This document shows, piece by piece, positions 47,441 through 59,610 of a stretch of DNA of 64,000 nt (its first letter is position 1; every line of letters starts with the position of its first letter). The translations under genes and the position numbers were made by a program. This DNA is from Microvelia longipes (taxonomy: Eukaryota > Arthropoda > Insecta > Hemiptera > Veliidae): the NCBI GenBank assembly GCA_018340805.1, contig JACMZG010001870.1, positions 24,461,464 to 24,525,463 of the forward strand. Reading direction: 5' to 3'. The notes under the pieces are model-generated. The model was not told the origin of the DNA. It saw only the letters and a program-made list of their open reading frames with translations, and ran no database searches.

Positions 47441-47989
47441 TTACCAAAAACCACTTGTATGGTTATAAACTCCCCTCCAAGTCTTTGGTCCAAAAAAATA
47501 AGGACATCAACTTTTCTGCTCCGCCAAGTCATATCCGTTTAGGTTTGAGACGGTCATTGGTGTTTCGAAGTAAAGTTGTTAGATTGGCAATACTAAAGGG
47601 CGTTATCATCAGTTTCTTCTTCTTGACGTCGTGCCAGCAGTGTTAATAAGATTTATAGCTCCTTCTGCTACTTTTTGAGATAACATAGAATTCAGAGGAG
47701 TTCGTGGAGAAAAGTCATAACAAATTTTAGCAGCTATAATAATTGCAGCAGTACCACTATAGATCCAGGAACATACAAATGAAATTAATGAAATAGTCAG
47801 ATTACTTTACCCTTTAACTATGGCCCTTTGTTAACATAATGACTTCATTTTGAAACACCAATGACCATCCCCCACTAAAACGAACATGATTTGGCGTTGT
47901 TTTAAAAGTTAAAAAAGTTTATTACTCTACTTTTTTGGACTAAAGACTTGGCGAGGAGTTTTTTTTACCACTCAAGTTGTTTTTTGTAA
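47441..47989. mobile_element. about 550-bp foldback MITE
   Basis: Terminal inverted repeats of about 170 bp: left 'ttaccaaaaaccacttg', 'aaactcccctccaagtcttt', 'ggtcattggtgtttcgaagt'; right the complements 'aaacaccaatgaccatcc', 'aaagacttggcgaggagttt', 'caagttgttttttgtaa'. The noncoding interior (about 47610-47820) is unrelated to other repeats here. Target duplication not resolved. Confidence 0.85.
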
Positions 47990-48499
47990 GACTTCATGAC
48001 TTTTTGAACGGCTCAATGATTGGACGATAGTTCAATGCAAAACATAAGTAAACAATTTATATTTGTAAATAAAGATGTAAAGGATGTCAAGTTATTTATA
48101 TACCACTCGCAAACTGTGTTTTCTGAGGCACGTATAACATAGGAATTAGGCATTTGGGATTTATTGTTACAGGAATTTTCAAGGGCATCAAACAAAACCA
48201 CAACAAACACCAAAACCCATTAATTAGCCATTGCTGCAATTAGGTCAATATATATAAAGTATCATTTGCTTGGTTAGTATGACGCTCTGTGTTCAGCATT
48301 AGGAATGTCGATTATAAGATTCTATTTAGTAGGAATGCACATGGGCATAAGGCAACTCTTAAAGTCCTCACACATCAAAATTTGCTCTGTAATTAAGACT
48401 GTAGGTGCGTCAACAGTAAGTAAAAATAATGAAGAATAATAATAAAAAGAAGAAACGCTTGTTTCAAACCTCTTTTTCGCCAATTTTACTTGGCTGAGA
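47990..48499. other. AT-rich DNA, nothing recognised
   Basis: Chance ORFs only. Confidence 0.5.
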
Positions 48500-48592
48500 C
48501 TAAATATGGAAGAGAGTCCAAAGTAGGTAGGATGAGCGTAGCGGAATTTGATGAAGAAAAGTTCCCCGGGTAAGGTGCCCCGTATCCGTTTT
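48500..48592 (+). repeat. R1 tail fragment
   Basis: 'gagtccaaagtaggtaggat' + 'gagcgtagcggaat' + 'gatgaagaaaagttcc' + 'aaggtgccccgtatccg' equals the tail of the 34.7- and 46.0-kb copies, with no body upstream. Confidence 0.8.
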
Positions 48593-50316
48593 TTCATTGT
48601 TAATGTTGGGTTGAGCTAAGTTTATCAACTTCATGTTGCTCACACTGTTAAAGGAAACGACCATAGCTTAATTATATTGCTTAATGTTCCTAAAGTATTA
48701 AGATGATTGTTTTCAATTAATTTAAAATAGTGTCGGTAGTTATATTTCTCTATTGCGGTACTAATAGTGTTCTAAACCAGCAAAGAGGGTCATGGAACCC
48801 TCAAAAATTGCGCTTCTTCGTAAGATTTTCTTCTCTAATATCTAGAAGCCTTTGTCTTCAGGTGCTTTTTTACAAAAACTGCTGAAATCTTATAATATTA
48901 GGAAATCGGATAACATCTTATTAACAACATATTATCTATTATTTCAATAAATATTATAACTGATTTGATAGATCAACAGTTTTTAAGTTTTAGAAGTTGG
49001 CTCCTAACTCATTTAAACGGTCTATTTAGTAAAAAAAAATCAAATATTTAAAACGAAAATTTATTCATTTTATCACGACAACCATAAAACCTCAAAATCT
49101 GACCCTTATTTTTAATCAATTTTCTATGCTGCAATTTTAAAATAACTTTATTCCCCCGGGTCTTTAATTACTTTTTAATAAAATATACCAGAGGTAAGAA
49201 AAAACATGACCGAATTTCCCAATAATTTATGAGTTTTTAAAAATATTATTTTTAAATAATAAACTCTTAAAAGTTGTTTCCAGTAAATTAATATCTCAAT
49301 TTTTTTTAAAAATTTTATCTTCATTATTACTTATCTATTAAACTCCATTGATTTTAATTTAAAAAATCAACTTTATCTTTACCTATCTATTATTTTAATT
49401 TAATTGATTTTAATTTTAATAAGTAAAAAAACTTCCAGTTTGCAATTACTTTTCTTTCATGTACTTTAGTTAATATTTAACTAAAGAACTTAAACGTCAG
49501 CGCAAACTATGTTTTGTTTTTATCTATTAATTTTTAGTATACTTTTATTAATAGTATATAATTATACCTATAACATGATATGTAATAATATCATATTATT
49601 GAATTATTTAAATTGAAAATTAAGTTTATGTTGTTGACTCAAAAGTATATCCCACACACTTGAAATAATAGCCATGGAGGATCAATTCAGTTGTGATATA
49701 ATCTAATATATAACACAACAGTTAACAAATAAAACAGTACATTGAGTTCTTTGTTTTATTTATTATTTATCAGCTTCTTCTTGCTTTAAAATTTTTAAGG
49801 TTATTGTTTATTTCATTTACTTTGTCAGCTTTTTATATTCTTTTTCAAGCTTCTTAAATAAAAAATTTCACAAAGCTCTGAATCTAGAGCTTAAAAAAAT
49901 ATGCTTTAAGTTACTTAAACCTAAAAAAAATTAACACGAATCTCCTCGAGACTCATTATTCATAGACTTAAAAATATAAGACTCACTATTAATGAAAGTT
50001 TAATTTTAAAGATCATTTCATTCTTACTTTTAACCATAATTACAATTTTTTAAATAAATTGTTTTTTAAGCATTTCAAGAGTTAAGAGTGTTGTGCCAAG
50101 TCAGTTTTAGTCCGAAGTAATTAATAATTTTTAACAATCTCTACTTTCTTTGCCAGAAAGTTATTTATTTTAAAAGCTTTGACTTCAATGGTATTTTATA
50201 AATTTTCTTCTTTATAATTTATTTGTATTCATTCTTATTTTTAGCGAACTTTTATTGGCAAAATCAGCTTATGAGATTGGAATCATGGTGGGGAGGAGGC
50301 GTTTTGTTTATAATAT
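48593..50316. other. very AT-rich intergenic DNA, nothing recognised
   Basis: No supported features. Confidence 0.5.
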
Positions 50317-50349
50317 ATTTATATTATATATATATATATATATATAATA

Positions 50350-50416
<67 letters not shown>

Positions 50417-50417
50417 C

Positions 50418-50482
<65 letters not shown>
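50317..50482. repeat. (TA)n microsatellite
   Basis: About 165 bp of TA repeats with ACATACATTT interruptions. A 90-codon Tyr/Ile ORF is an artefact. Confidence 0.95.
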
Positions 50483-50483
<1 letters not shown>

Positions 50484-51424
50484 CCACCTGTTTAGCTTCT
50501 TCGTACTTCTCTATTTATTTTTTTGACATTTTCTTTTGAGTAATACGAGACCAATTATTAGACTTAAAATAGTTTTATGGCTTGAGAAGTCTGGTAAGAA
50601 AAACAATTCACTGATTGCACTCTGACGGGAGTTGATTTATGAGTTATTTAGTATATGGAAGGTATTATAGTAATAATTATACAACAAGAGATAGATTAGA
50701 TATAGATAACATAATATAATAGATTTAGATAAAAGTTAATTCTGATTAAATATATATATATATATATGTTGGATAGGTAATAAATTTTTAAGATCCTGCA
50801 GCCCCGACCCGACACCAAGGGTTTCACAGAAGAATTATATTATGCTTCCTAATCTCTCCTGAGCTGCAAAACCTTAAACAGAGGGAAATAATTTTATAGC
50901 AGATCTAGCTGGTCTCTAGGCACTGTCGTCTCTCTCAGGCGCCTGGTAGGATTATCTGGAATGGTTTGAGATAAGAGAAGTTGTTCTAATAGATTGGTAT
51001 TGTTTACTATGGATTCATAGAACTTTGTTCCATGGTTTGGCGGGATTTAGAGAGGGCTCTAACAAATGGGACTTTGAGGTGGTTATGAATGGTAATGTTA
51101 GAAACATAAAAAGGAGCATTAGTGATTTTTCTAAAGATTTTTGACTATTCTAGTCTATGACTAAAAGTAATCCTTTATATAAAATATTTTACAAAGCAAA
51201 TTTGGAAAATAATTTTTATTTTAAAACTATTATTTTACACTACCCGCATGGAAGTGGGATGTAAACAACATTAAGTTTAATGATGAGCATAAGAATTTAA
51301 ATTTTCTTTGCATTCTTTTTAATACAACCTATTTTCCATGTCATAGCTTTTATCTATTCTTTCTTAAAAATAAACTTTGAGATAAATCATGGTAGATAGT
51401 TCAATATATTTTACTACGCTGTGG
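50483..51424. other. intergenic DNA, unassigned GC-richer block at 50790-51060
   Basis: After a short TA tract (50748-50768) a block with 'ccccgacccgacacc' and 'ctcaggcgcctggtagg' differs from the flanks and may be a repeat, but has no partner in this window. Confidence 0.4.
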
Positions 51425-51477
51425 AATGTTTTTAATAAAAACCATCAACTCCGTCTTTTCCACAAGATATTTACTTT

Positions 51478-51525
51478 ATTAAGGCAGAACCGGCTTTCAG
51501 CTTACGCCATCATCAGTGCCTAACA
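51478..51525 (-). ncRNA. hammerhead-like ribozyme motif in Penelope tail
   Basis: Minus strand: TTAGGCA, CTGATGA, a GGC-GTAA-GCT stem-loop, GAAA, GCCGGTTC, TGCCTTAA. The outer segments pair as stem I and CTGATGA/GAAA are exact core matches. Stem III is very weak, as is typical of hammerheads in Penelope-like elements, which are thought to act as dimers. One extra T precedes stem II. Confidence 0.5.
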
Positions 51526-51989
51526 TAGCAATACAAACATACTATAACAAAATACATCCAATAAATAAAAAATAAATAAAGTTAATCACCAAACAAAAAA
51601 AAAAAAAAAAAAAAAAAAAAAGTTAAAACCTAAACCTATTGAAAATAATAAATATACATCCAATTATAATAAAAATAAATACGTTTAAAACACAAAAAAG
51701 GCATACCGGAAAGATATCGAGCCGTCAACTGTCCAGGACCTCTGTTAAGAGTTTGGAGACGACTGACCTCTTATTGACCTTGTCTATCAAGGGATACAAG
51801 ATAGCTGAGTCCCCGCCTTCATTTTTCTTGTTAAGTGAATTTTCAGGTTCTTTATATTGGAGTCTACGTATTTCAAGATTTTCCAGCGAGTTCAACTTTC
51901 CTCCTTTAGGGCAAAATTTAGAAATAAAACTTCGTGGGGTTCATCTTTATGATTTTTATCTGTATATGCTGATAAAAACTTGACGAAGT

Positions 51990-53530
51990 TTTCTTTATAT
52001 GTTCGCTAAACGGGACTTGAATCTCTACCAGTTTGCCCGCAATACGTCTTAGCACATCCTGATGCTCCACATCGGATAGCATACACACCACTCTTATTTT
52101 CCGGGGTATAGGATCTTTAACCCGAGAAAGTTGTTGTCTTAAGGAGTTAGTAGCACGGAATGCACTAAGTCTCCCAAAAGACCTGAAGGCGTTGGCGATT
52201 TGGACTGAAACAGTACCAACGTATGGAATAGAGTAGCGCGTCCTATCCGACTCCACAGTGAAGCTGGTGACTGGTATATTTTGAGCCAGAGTCCGTTTTT
52301 TTTTAAGTTTTTTGTTTATAATAGCATCTATTATGTTGCTGGTGTACCCGTTTTTCACGGCGATATGCTTTAAGATCGCCTTTTCTTTGTTTAAAACTAT
52401 TAATACTGAGCGGAATGTTTAAAAGCCTATGGACATAACTATTGAAGGCAGCCATTTTATGTGACCATGGATGCCGTGAAGTTGCGTGTAGAACAGTATC
52501 GGTAGAAGTAGGTTTCCTGTAGATCGAGTATGTTATTTTATTTTCCGACTTAGTTAAAGTGAGATCAAGGTAATTGATCGAACCTGCCTCTGATTCGACC
52601 TCCATCGTAAATGTTATGTTTTACAACATTGGTTCAGGTACTGGAGAAATCTGTTTAATTGAGAACGGCCGCCGGTCCAAATGCAGAACGTATCGTCGAC
52701 GTAACGACCCAATGAAGTATATATTTCAAAAACGGGTTATTAGGTGTGTTGGATATATTTTTGACCAAAATAGTGCATAAAACTTCGGCAGCTAGTCCGC
52801 TTAAAGGGTTACCCATAGCTAACCCTTTCGAACTGCTATACAATTTTCCGTTAAATAATGCATAATTCTGTTCGAAGCACAAGTTAAGTAGATCAGTGAT
52901 CTACACAAGATTGAAGATCAGTGATTTCAGTGATAAGTATTTTATCGGTACAAGTTTTCTTGATTATCCTACCCATAAGAAATTTACATATTTTAGGATC
53001 AATACTTGGAAATAAGTTGACTACGTCGAACGATACCATTATAGCGTTGTCGGGTAAAATAATGGAAGATAAACCATCAAACTAGTTCAAAACTATTCCT
53101 TATGAATCGTAAGCCTTAAAATTAGTAACTTTTTTAAATTCCTTATCAGTGGCTCTAGATAATTTATCTGTAGGTGACGAAAGGTTAGATAAAATAACCC
53201 GCATAGGTGCGTTAGGTTTATGTATTTTGACTACCCCGTAAATACGGGGAGGTTGAGGATTCATACTGATAAGACTAGGTTTAAACTGAATACTGTTGAG
53301 GGTAGTTAGTTAAGCAGTGGTTAGTGCTTTAATGGTTTGGCGAACTTTATTCTGAAGTTTTTCAGTCGGATCTTCCTTAGTATCAGTTAAAAGAACAAAA
53401 TTATTTTCGCTAAGAAAACTTTCAACTTTGGTGTTATATTCAATACGGTCCATGACCACCGTGGCATTTCCTTTATCCGTTTCTGACCACGGCGAGATTG
53501 TTTTCGTTAATTTTTCTCTTTAAATTTATT
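51990..53530 (-). pseudogene. Penelope-like RT + GIY-YIG polyprotein, broken
   Basis: Fragments read in several minus-strand frames, N- to C-terminal: ETDKGNATVVMDRIEYNTKV; RIYGVVKIHKPNAPMRVI; MVSFDVVNLFPSI (first catalytic Asp, about 53030); SKGLAMGNPLSGLAAEV (52790); RYVDDTFCIWTG (catalytic YVDD at 52692-52703, frame-shifted from its neighbours); GSINYLDLTLTKS and HPWSHKMAAFNSYVHRLLN (thumb region); YVGTVSVQIANAF; then SGVYAIRCGASGC and KTYCGQTGRD (GIY-YIG core, 52028-52105). At least four stops and three frame changes exist. The family normally copies itself at nicked DNA ends. This copy cannot make protein. Confidence 0.9.
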
Positions 53531-53660
53531 ATATTATTTTGTTCTTTTTGAAACTTCTATTTTTGTGAATTTTTGATGGCCGTGGTTTTTTGACAGCTTT
53601 ATTAATTATAGAGCGCACTGTGAATTAGGTCGGGTGGTAGTTTATAAAGCATCGATAGTT

Positions 53661-55094
53661 ACGGCTGATAGTTGTATGTAAGGTAGTTTTATCAAATAAA
53701 TAAATTGGCGTTTAATTATAATTCCGTAAAGAATAATGATTTTTTTTGTTAATTCTGTGAACTAATTCAAAGAGTAAATAACCTAACATAATCTTATTAA
53801 TTTTATTTAGTTCATTTCTCTATTTCATTATTCTATTTTATCTTCTATTCATTACACTATTTCTCTTGTTTGAACTAAAGCTTTAAAAGCTTACCGCAAT
53901 AAATTACTGCCACTTTTATTTATTAATTGTGGAGCTTAATTAGACATTATTAGCTCTAGCAACAACTATAATTAGCATTGGTAAAACAAGCTAATTATAA
54001 TTGTTGCGTGGAGCTAATAATTTATTGTCACTTTTAAATTAGTCAAACTTCAAAAATCAATGAAAAAATCAAATTTACTTTTTGTTTGAGTTAACATAAA
54101 GTTTCATAGTGTGATCAAATAAATAAAAACCATACATGTTTCTCATTATATTTAATTAATTAAACTTTTATTTATAGGGTACTTTTTTCATTTCACACAA
54201 AGCTTGTTAAAGTTTATTTCTTTCCTCTCAAACCATCTTGATTTTCACTTATTCACCTTTTTAAATATATTTTATTTTAATTCAATTGTAATTCAAACTA
54301 CTTCAATTAACTTCAATTGTTAAAAGTTTTTATTTTTCCTACTTTACCTTCATTTTTATAAATAAAACAATAAATTATAATTTTTATTTAACTTTTGAAG
54401 AAACAATAAAACTGTCTTTTTGTCCTTTCACCATATAATTTCAAGTTTGTTTTTTTTACCAGACTTTTTTACCAGATTTAAATCATTCAAAGCAATGATG
54501 TTTAAAATAAATGAGGCGAAAATTTCTTACCATTTCTTTATAGTCTATTGTAAAAAGTATTTTTTTCTTTAAATTGTAAACAAAACTTTTTGCCTATTTA
54601 TACTTTTGTTAACTCTTTTATTCATTCCTATTGTATTATATTTTTACTTAAGAAATACAAATGAAAATGTTTGTACCTTAAGCATAATATAATTGTAAAA
54701 ATTTAATGCTTGTTTAACTATAAATAATTAAGTTTGGTATTTTGAAAATTTTGTTAAAATTAAGTTTCTTCTTTTTATATTTTTTTTCAATTTTATCTTA
54801 AAAAAGAAATTTAGTAAAATAAAAAAACTTAACAAAGATAAAAAGTTTTTATCGCTAAATTTATGATTATTAATGATTTTGTAGCATTACTTTTTATCTC
54901 TACTTTAATCGAATTAATTTTTTTTAAAAAATCAAGTAAATTTTTAGCATCCAGCGCAGACATTTGGTACCACAATAAGAACCCTAAAAAGTTCCTTTGT
55001 TTGAGTTAAATTACTTTTTTACTCTCGAATTGCCTATGCCATATATAAGGCCTTATTATTTTTAAATCATTGTTCTATTTTTTAATTCTGTCCA
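53661..55094. other. AT-rich intergenic DNA
   Basis: Contains the imperfect hairpin listed at 53946-54021. Otherwise nothing recognised. Confidence 0.5.
53946..54021. repeat. imperfect 30-bp-arm hairpin
   Basis: ATTATTAGCTC..AACAACTATAATTAGC faces GCTAATTATAATTGTTG..GAGCTAATAAT across a loop of about 13 bases, with a few unpaired bases. Likely a small foldback or MITE remnant. Confidence 0.8.
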
Positions 55095-55215
55095 TTGGCT
55101 TAGGCATATAGATATATTGCTAGAGCGGGCATACTCTATCTAATACATTGACAAGCTTGAAACATCTTTTTGAGGCTCTTAGTGGCTCTGTGTAACCTCA
55201 TCGTTACCTCCTCTA
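55095..55215 (+). repeat. R6 dispersed repeat
   Basis: 'catatagatatattgctaga' + 'gcgggcata', 'aagcttgaaacatctttttg' and 'ggctctgtgtaacctcat' match the reverse complement of 59490-59610. Confidence 0.8.
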
Positions 55216-55527
55216 AGAGTTGAGTTAAGTATAATAAATCATTCTCGTTAAAAGATGATCTGACAAGTGAATTAATTTGAACTGAAGATGATTTGATGAG
55301 ATCTTAGAATAATACTATTTACAGAAAGAGCATAACAGATAATAGTAGTGCCGGTTAGCTGTTGATCTTAAGCAATGCTGCCACCGTAACAATATTCAAT
55401 TTTCTTATAAAAAATTAGCAATACTTGCGGTCACTGGATTATTATGCTCTACAATTATAATGCTCGATTTTTCATAAAATACTATTTTAAATATCGACGC
55501 ATCACAGTTTTTAAGCGTTTTAAATTA

Positions 55528-57676
55528 TACAGGGTGTACAAAATAAACTCCCTTCCCGAAAGGAGTGGTACTACAGCTAATTTCCAACAAAAAACTCGTA
55601 TTAACTATAGTCCGATTTCAACCGTTCTCCCACAAGGTTCAAGTTTTATGGATTTTAAAAAAACGCGTTGACTTAACTTCATAAAATGACCAATTGTGGC
55701 TAAACTATAACTGCTTTAGCTTCAAAATATTGGTTTCGTTGGAAAGCTGAGAAAATTTGCCTATAAGACCACTCACTTGTATTTTCAAAAACAATTTAAC
55801 ATAACAGCCAAAAATTTGCATAAAATAAAAAATTAGTAAAATTTTATGATTTTCCAAAAATTTTGAAGTTACTTGATGAGAAACTAGCAAAATTGAGAAC
55901 CTCTTGGTTCAGGAAAACTACCTTGTTTACTCCTCTTTAAAGTCAATCCCATACATTATATGTTGATACGGTGATTTTTTCAGAAAAAGCAAAAATAGGC
56001 TTCAAAAAAACACGCTAAAAATGACTCTTACAGAAGTGATTTCTGTATAGTACACCAAGAGCCAGACGCAAAAAACGTGACCGTCTAGCCCCAAAGGTTT
56101 AACCTACTAGATCGACTTATTCTGGCTCCCTGATAATGAATCAGGTGGTCTGCCGTTTCAGATAAGGGAATTTAGCCCGGGCCCCTTTAAAATCCGAAAA
56201 TTTACCCCAAATTCTGTTTTCGCCCATTAACGGTTTCCTATTGATTTATCTAAAAAGTTAAGGGTTGTTTTTTAAAGTTTAATAAATTTGTATAAATCCA
56301 TTTTTAAACCATCAAAATCGGTCCTGTAAAACCGGAGATACAAATGTTGAAAGATTACCGAAAAAACATCTTAAAAGCATACATTTTTGTCCAAAAACGC
56401 ACAAATACCTTAAAATGTCATGTTTTTCCATATTAACATGTTTAAGAATTAGGCAGACAAAAATCATGCATATTCTGTTAAACTGCAGGTAATTAGAGTT
56501 GTTCTAGAGAAAGAAGTCAGCACAGCTCTATATGTGATGACTTAATGACTGACATATAATGCTGATAAAAGTGTATTTTTCTAAAATTCAAGTTTTTACC
56601 TATCTTTCAGCATTATATGTCGGTCATTAAGTCATCAAATATAGAGCTGTGCTAACTTTCTTTCTCTAGAACAACTCTAATTACCTGCAGTTAACAGAAT
56701 ATGCATGATTTTTAAGTCTGCCTATTTCTTAAACATGTTAATATGGAAAAAATGACATTTTAAGGTTTTTGTGCGTTTTTGGACAAAATGTATGCTTTAG
56801 ATTTTTCGGTAATCTTTTAAACACTGTATCTCCGGTTTTTAACTGGACCGATTTTTGATGGTTAAAGAATGGATTTATTCACAAATTTAATAAACTTTAA
56901 AAAACAACCCTTTAACTTTTTAGATAAAAATCATAAGGAACACCGTTATTGGGCGAAAACAGAATTTGGGGGTAATTTTTCGGATGTTTAAAGGGGCCCC
57001 GAGGCTAAAATTCCCTTATCGAAACGGCAGACCACCTGATTCATTATCAGGGAGCCAGAAATAAGTCGATCTTAGTGGTTTAAACCTTTGGGGCTAGACG
57101 GTCACGCTTTTTTGCGTCTGGCTCTTGGACTATAATTTTATGTTAAATTTCCACAAAAAATGTCTCAAATGAAGCACTTCAGCGTGTTTTTGAGCTATTT
57201 TTTGCTTTTTTTTGAAAAAATCACCGTATCAACATATAATGATTATGGGTATTGACTTAAAGAGGAGTAAACAAGGTAGTTTTCCTGAAACCAAGGGTTT
57301 CTCAAGTTTGCTAGTTTCTCATCAAAGTAACTTCAAAATTTTGGAAAAATCATAAAATTAACTAATTTTTAAATTTTTATGCAAATTTTTGGCTGTTATG
57401 TTAAATTGTTTTTGAAAATACAAGTGAGTGGTCTTTATAGCAAATTTTTCTCACTTTCCAACGAAACCATATTTTGAACTAGCAGTTATAGTTTAGCCAC
57501 AATTGGGTCATTTTATGAAGTTAAAGGTCAACGCGTTTTTTAAAATCATAAAACTTGACCTTGATGGGAGAAACGGTGAAAATCGGACTATAGTTAATTA
57601 CGAAGTTTTTTGTTGGAAATTAGCTGTAGTACCACCTCCTTTCGGAAGGGGAGTTTTATTTTTGTACAACCCTGTA
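55528..57676. mobile_element. 2.15-kb nearly complete foldback element (palindromic MITE)
   Basis: Ends TACAGGGTGTACAAAATAAA and TACAACCCTGTA flanked by TA, as in Tc1/mariner-like insertion. Two arms of about 1.04 and 1.07 kb are almost fully complementary: left 55528-56565, loop about 40 bp, right 56607-57676. The arms are noncoding. ORFs at 55444-55671 and 57503-57691 are shadows of the same arm on opposite strands. A piece of the arm exists alone at 13856-14170. Arm-to-arm differences are small substitutions and indels. Confidence 0.93.
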
Positions 57677-57835
57677 TATTCAAGTTTTTAATTAAAAATA
57701 TGTTAAAAGTAATCCTCGTCAACTGAATGTAGATTCTCGTATTCCGTTACCCTTTTGCTATATAAGACCGATTTTAATCAAATACTTACCTAGTTTTTTA
57801 TGTTGTTATATTTATTACTTATGATCTTTCTTTAG

Positions 57836-58041
57836 ATGTGAATATTTATGGCGCGTTTAGTTATGGTGGTACTCCTACTCAAGACCCAACAGTAAACCAG
57901 CTTTCGTGTTATCAGTTAAATTCCATTGTGTTTGCGGTCCTATGCTCCTCCTATATTAGTATTATTTTAAGTATGAGGTATAGACGACCATCCATTATAA
58001 ACCGAATCCTTAAAATGTGTATTGGACAACAAACTTTATGA
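57836..58041 (+). CDS. candidate terminal exon of unidentified gene
   Basis: A pyrimidine-rich acceptor (ATGATCTTTCTTTAG) precedes an open frame whose first full codon is Val: VNIYGAFSYGGTPTQDPTVN ... ending in LKMCIGQQTL and TGA (58039-58041). AATAAA follows at about 58196. The central hydrophobic stretch (SIVFAVLCSSYISIILS) could span a membrane. No family recognised. Its required phase (one base carried in) does not fit the exon at 36.2 kb directly. Confidence 0.3.
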
Positions 58042-59369
58042 AACAATTATGTAAACAAGTTATTTTATTAGTTATTAGGAAGTCAATGATAACATCCTTG
58101 TCTCTTGTACTTGCAGTTTTCTTTTAAAATAAGTATCATGGTGTTATTAACTTTCTTAATTTAAAAAAATAATGCGAAGGTTTTTGTAATGATTTAATAA
58201 ATTACTGAGCCGTATGTAATCATAAAAAGTGAATAGCTGGCTTGATTATTTTTTTCACCTAATTTTTAAATTCTATTGTAAGATTTTTTTGGACCACGAT
58301 GTCCTACCCTTAAGGATTTTGTAGCCATTTTCACCACATCTTATAGCTTGGTTAGTTCTTCTTTTGGATTTCGTCCAGAAGTTTTTGTCCTGATAAAAAA
58401 AGGAAGAAAATTCCACTTCCCTTTTTTTATAAAATCCTTTTTCCTTGTACTACTTCCTATATAGAATGTACTAAATCTAAATCCGACACAGTGTTTGCTC
58501 CAATTTCAACCCAATTCCCTTTTGGGAGGTACCAAAAGAAGTAGAAATGAGAGGAAAAGCGTTCTTTCGTGAAAAAACCTTTTATTACGACGACAGTGTT
58601 TTCCCCCTTCCATCTTCTGTACAAGATAAATGACAGATAATTTCTCCAATTTCCTCTTCACCCTTAAATGTATAATACAATATCTTATTGCCAATTTTTT
58701 TCGCCTTCTTGTCGTATTTCGTGTAATTTTTATCACCTCATATTTTCTTTACCCTTATTATTTTTATTTCTCGACAGTTAATGTATTATCTTAGAAGTAA
58801 AACTCAGTAATAACTATAAATTAAACGACGTGTACTCTTATAATAAACATTTCTTCCTGACTACATAATAGGAACATAATTTTATTTAAGACATTGGGAG
58901 TGTGAATATGTTTTATTATAAAGTAATCAGCTCATTTAAAAATTAAATAATAAGGTATTCCGCTATTAGGCAACAAAATGCTGTTTTGCTGACGAACTTT
59001 TTGACTTACCCCCCGAGCCGAAGGCTAGAGGATGCTACGGAAATTACCTGCAAAGGTGCAAACCGACCTAGTAATAAACCAAAATGACTGACAAGACGAT
59101 GTCGAGGCCGGTACTAGTGCGTGTAATTGCTTGCTCGAGTCAGCGTTATCATTTTTGAAGCAGTTAAGATTTTTGAAAACCTTATAATGTCAGGTAACGA
59201 TTCAGAAATAGCTGTGTGCGGGCTGTTTTATGTGGTAAGCGACTCCTCTGTAAGAAGGCTCTGCACAATATCGAGATCTTGAGAAGGGTTTATCCACTAA
59301 CTGCTGAACTAAAAATACATACTATAGCCTCTAAAACAAAGCTCTATCTTCTTATTAGAGCGTGATTAT
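58042..59369. other. intergenic DNA; GC-richer block 58960-59290 unassigned
   Basis: The block around 'cccccgagccgaaggctaga' and 'gatgtcgaggccggtact' is compositionally distinct from its flanks and adjoins the R6 copy, so it may be part of that element. Confidence 0.4.
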
Positions 59370-59610
59370 GGTAACTAATGTGTATTAGCGGATTTTCATC
59401 ATACAAATGACGCTTATAAGGTTGTTCGGATGACGAAAGTTAAGGGGGGAAAATGCGCGGAAAGCCGAATCTATTGATATAACCTTAACTTGTCCTTGGA
59501 GGATGTATCAATGAGGTTACACAGAGTCCTTCAGAGCCCCAAAAAGATTTATAAGGTCTTTCAATTTATTGATATAGGCTATGCCTCCTCTAGTATATAT
59601 CTCTTAGGAT
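59370..59610 (-). repeat. R6 dispersed repeat, longest copy
   Basis: On the minus strand: 'ctaagagatatatactagag', 'gaggcatagcc', 'ggctctgaaggactctgtgt', then 'cgtcatccgaacaacctta' and 'taagcgtcatttg'. The first half matches 55.1 and 26.6 kb, the second half 305-400. It joins the two modules into one element. Confidence 0.8.

Larger units (their letters stand above)
51425..53660 (-). mobile_element. degenerate Penelope-like retroelement
   Basis: On the minus strand, reverse transcriptase then GIY-YIG endonuclease fragments occur in the canonical Penelope order, followed by a short tail with hammerhead-like core (51478-51525). The 5' end is unclear (about 53.66 kb) and is probably truncated. 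Reading frames are broken by stops and small indels, so it is dead. No long terminal repeat and no target duplication were found. An A-run of 26 on the plus strand lies at 51596-51621. Confidence 0.9.

Noticed and set aside
52574..52780. Plus-strand ORFs across the Penelope-like element (also 51639-51983)
   Set aside because: Shadows of the minus-strand RT/GIY-YIG frames.
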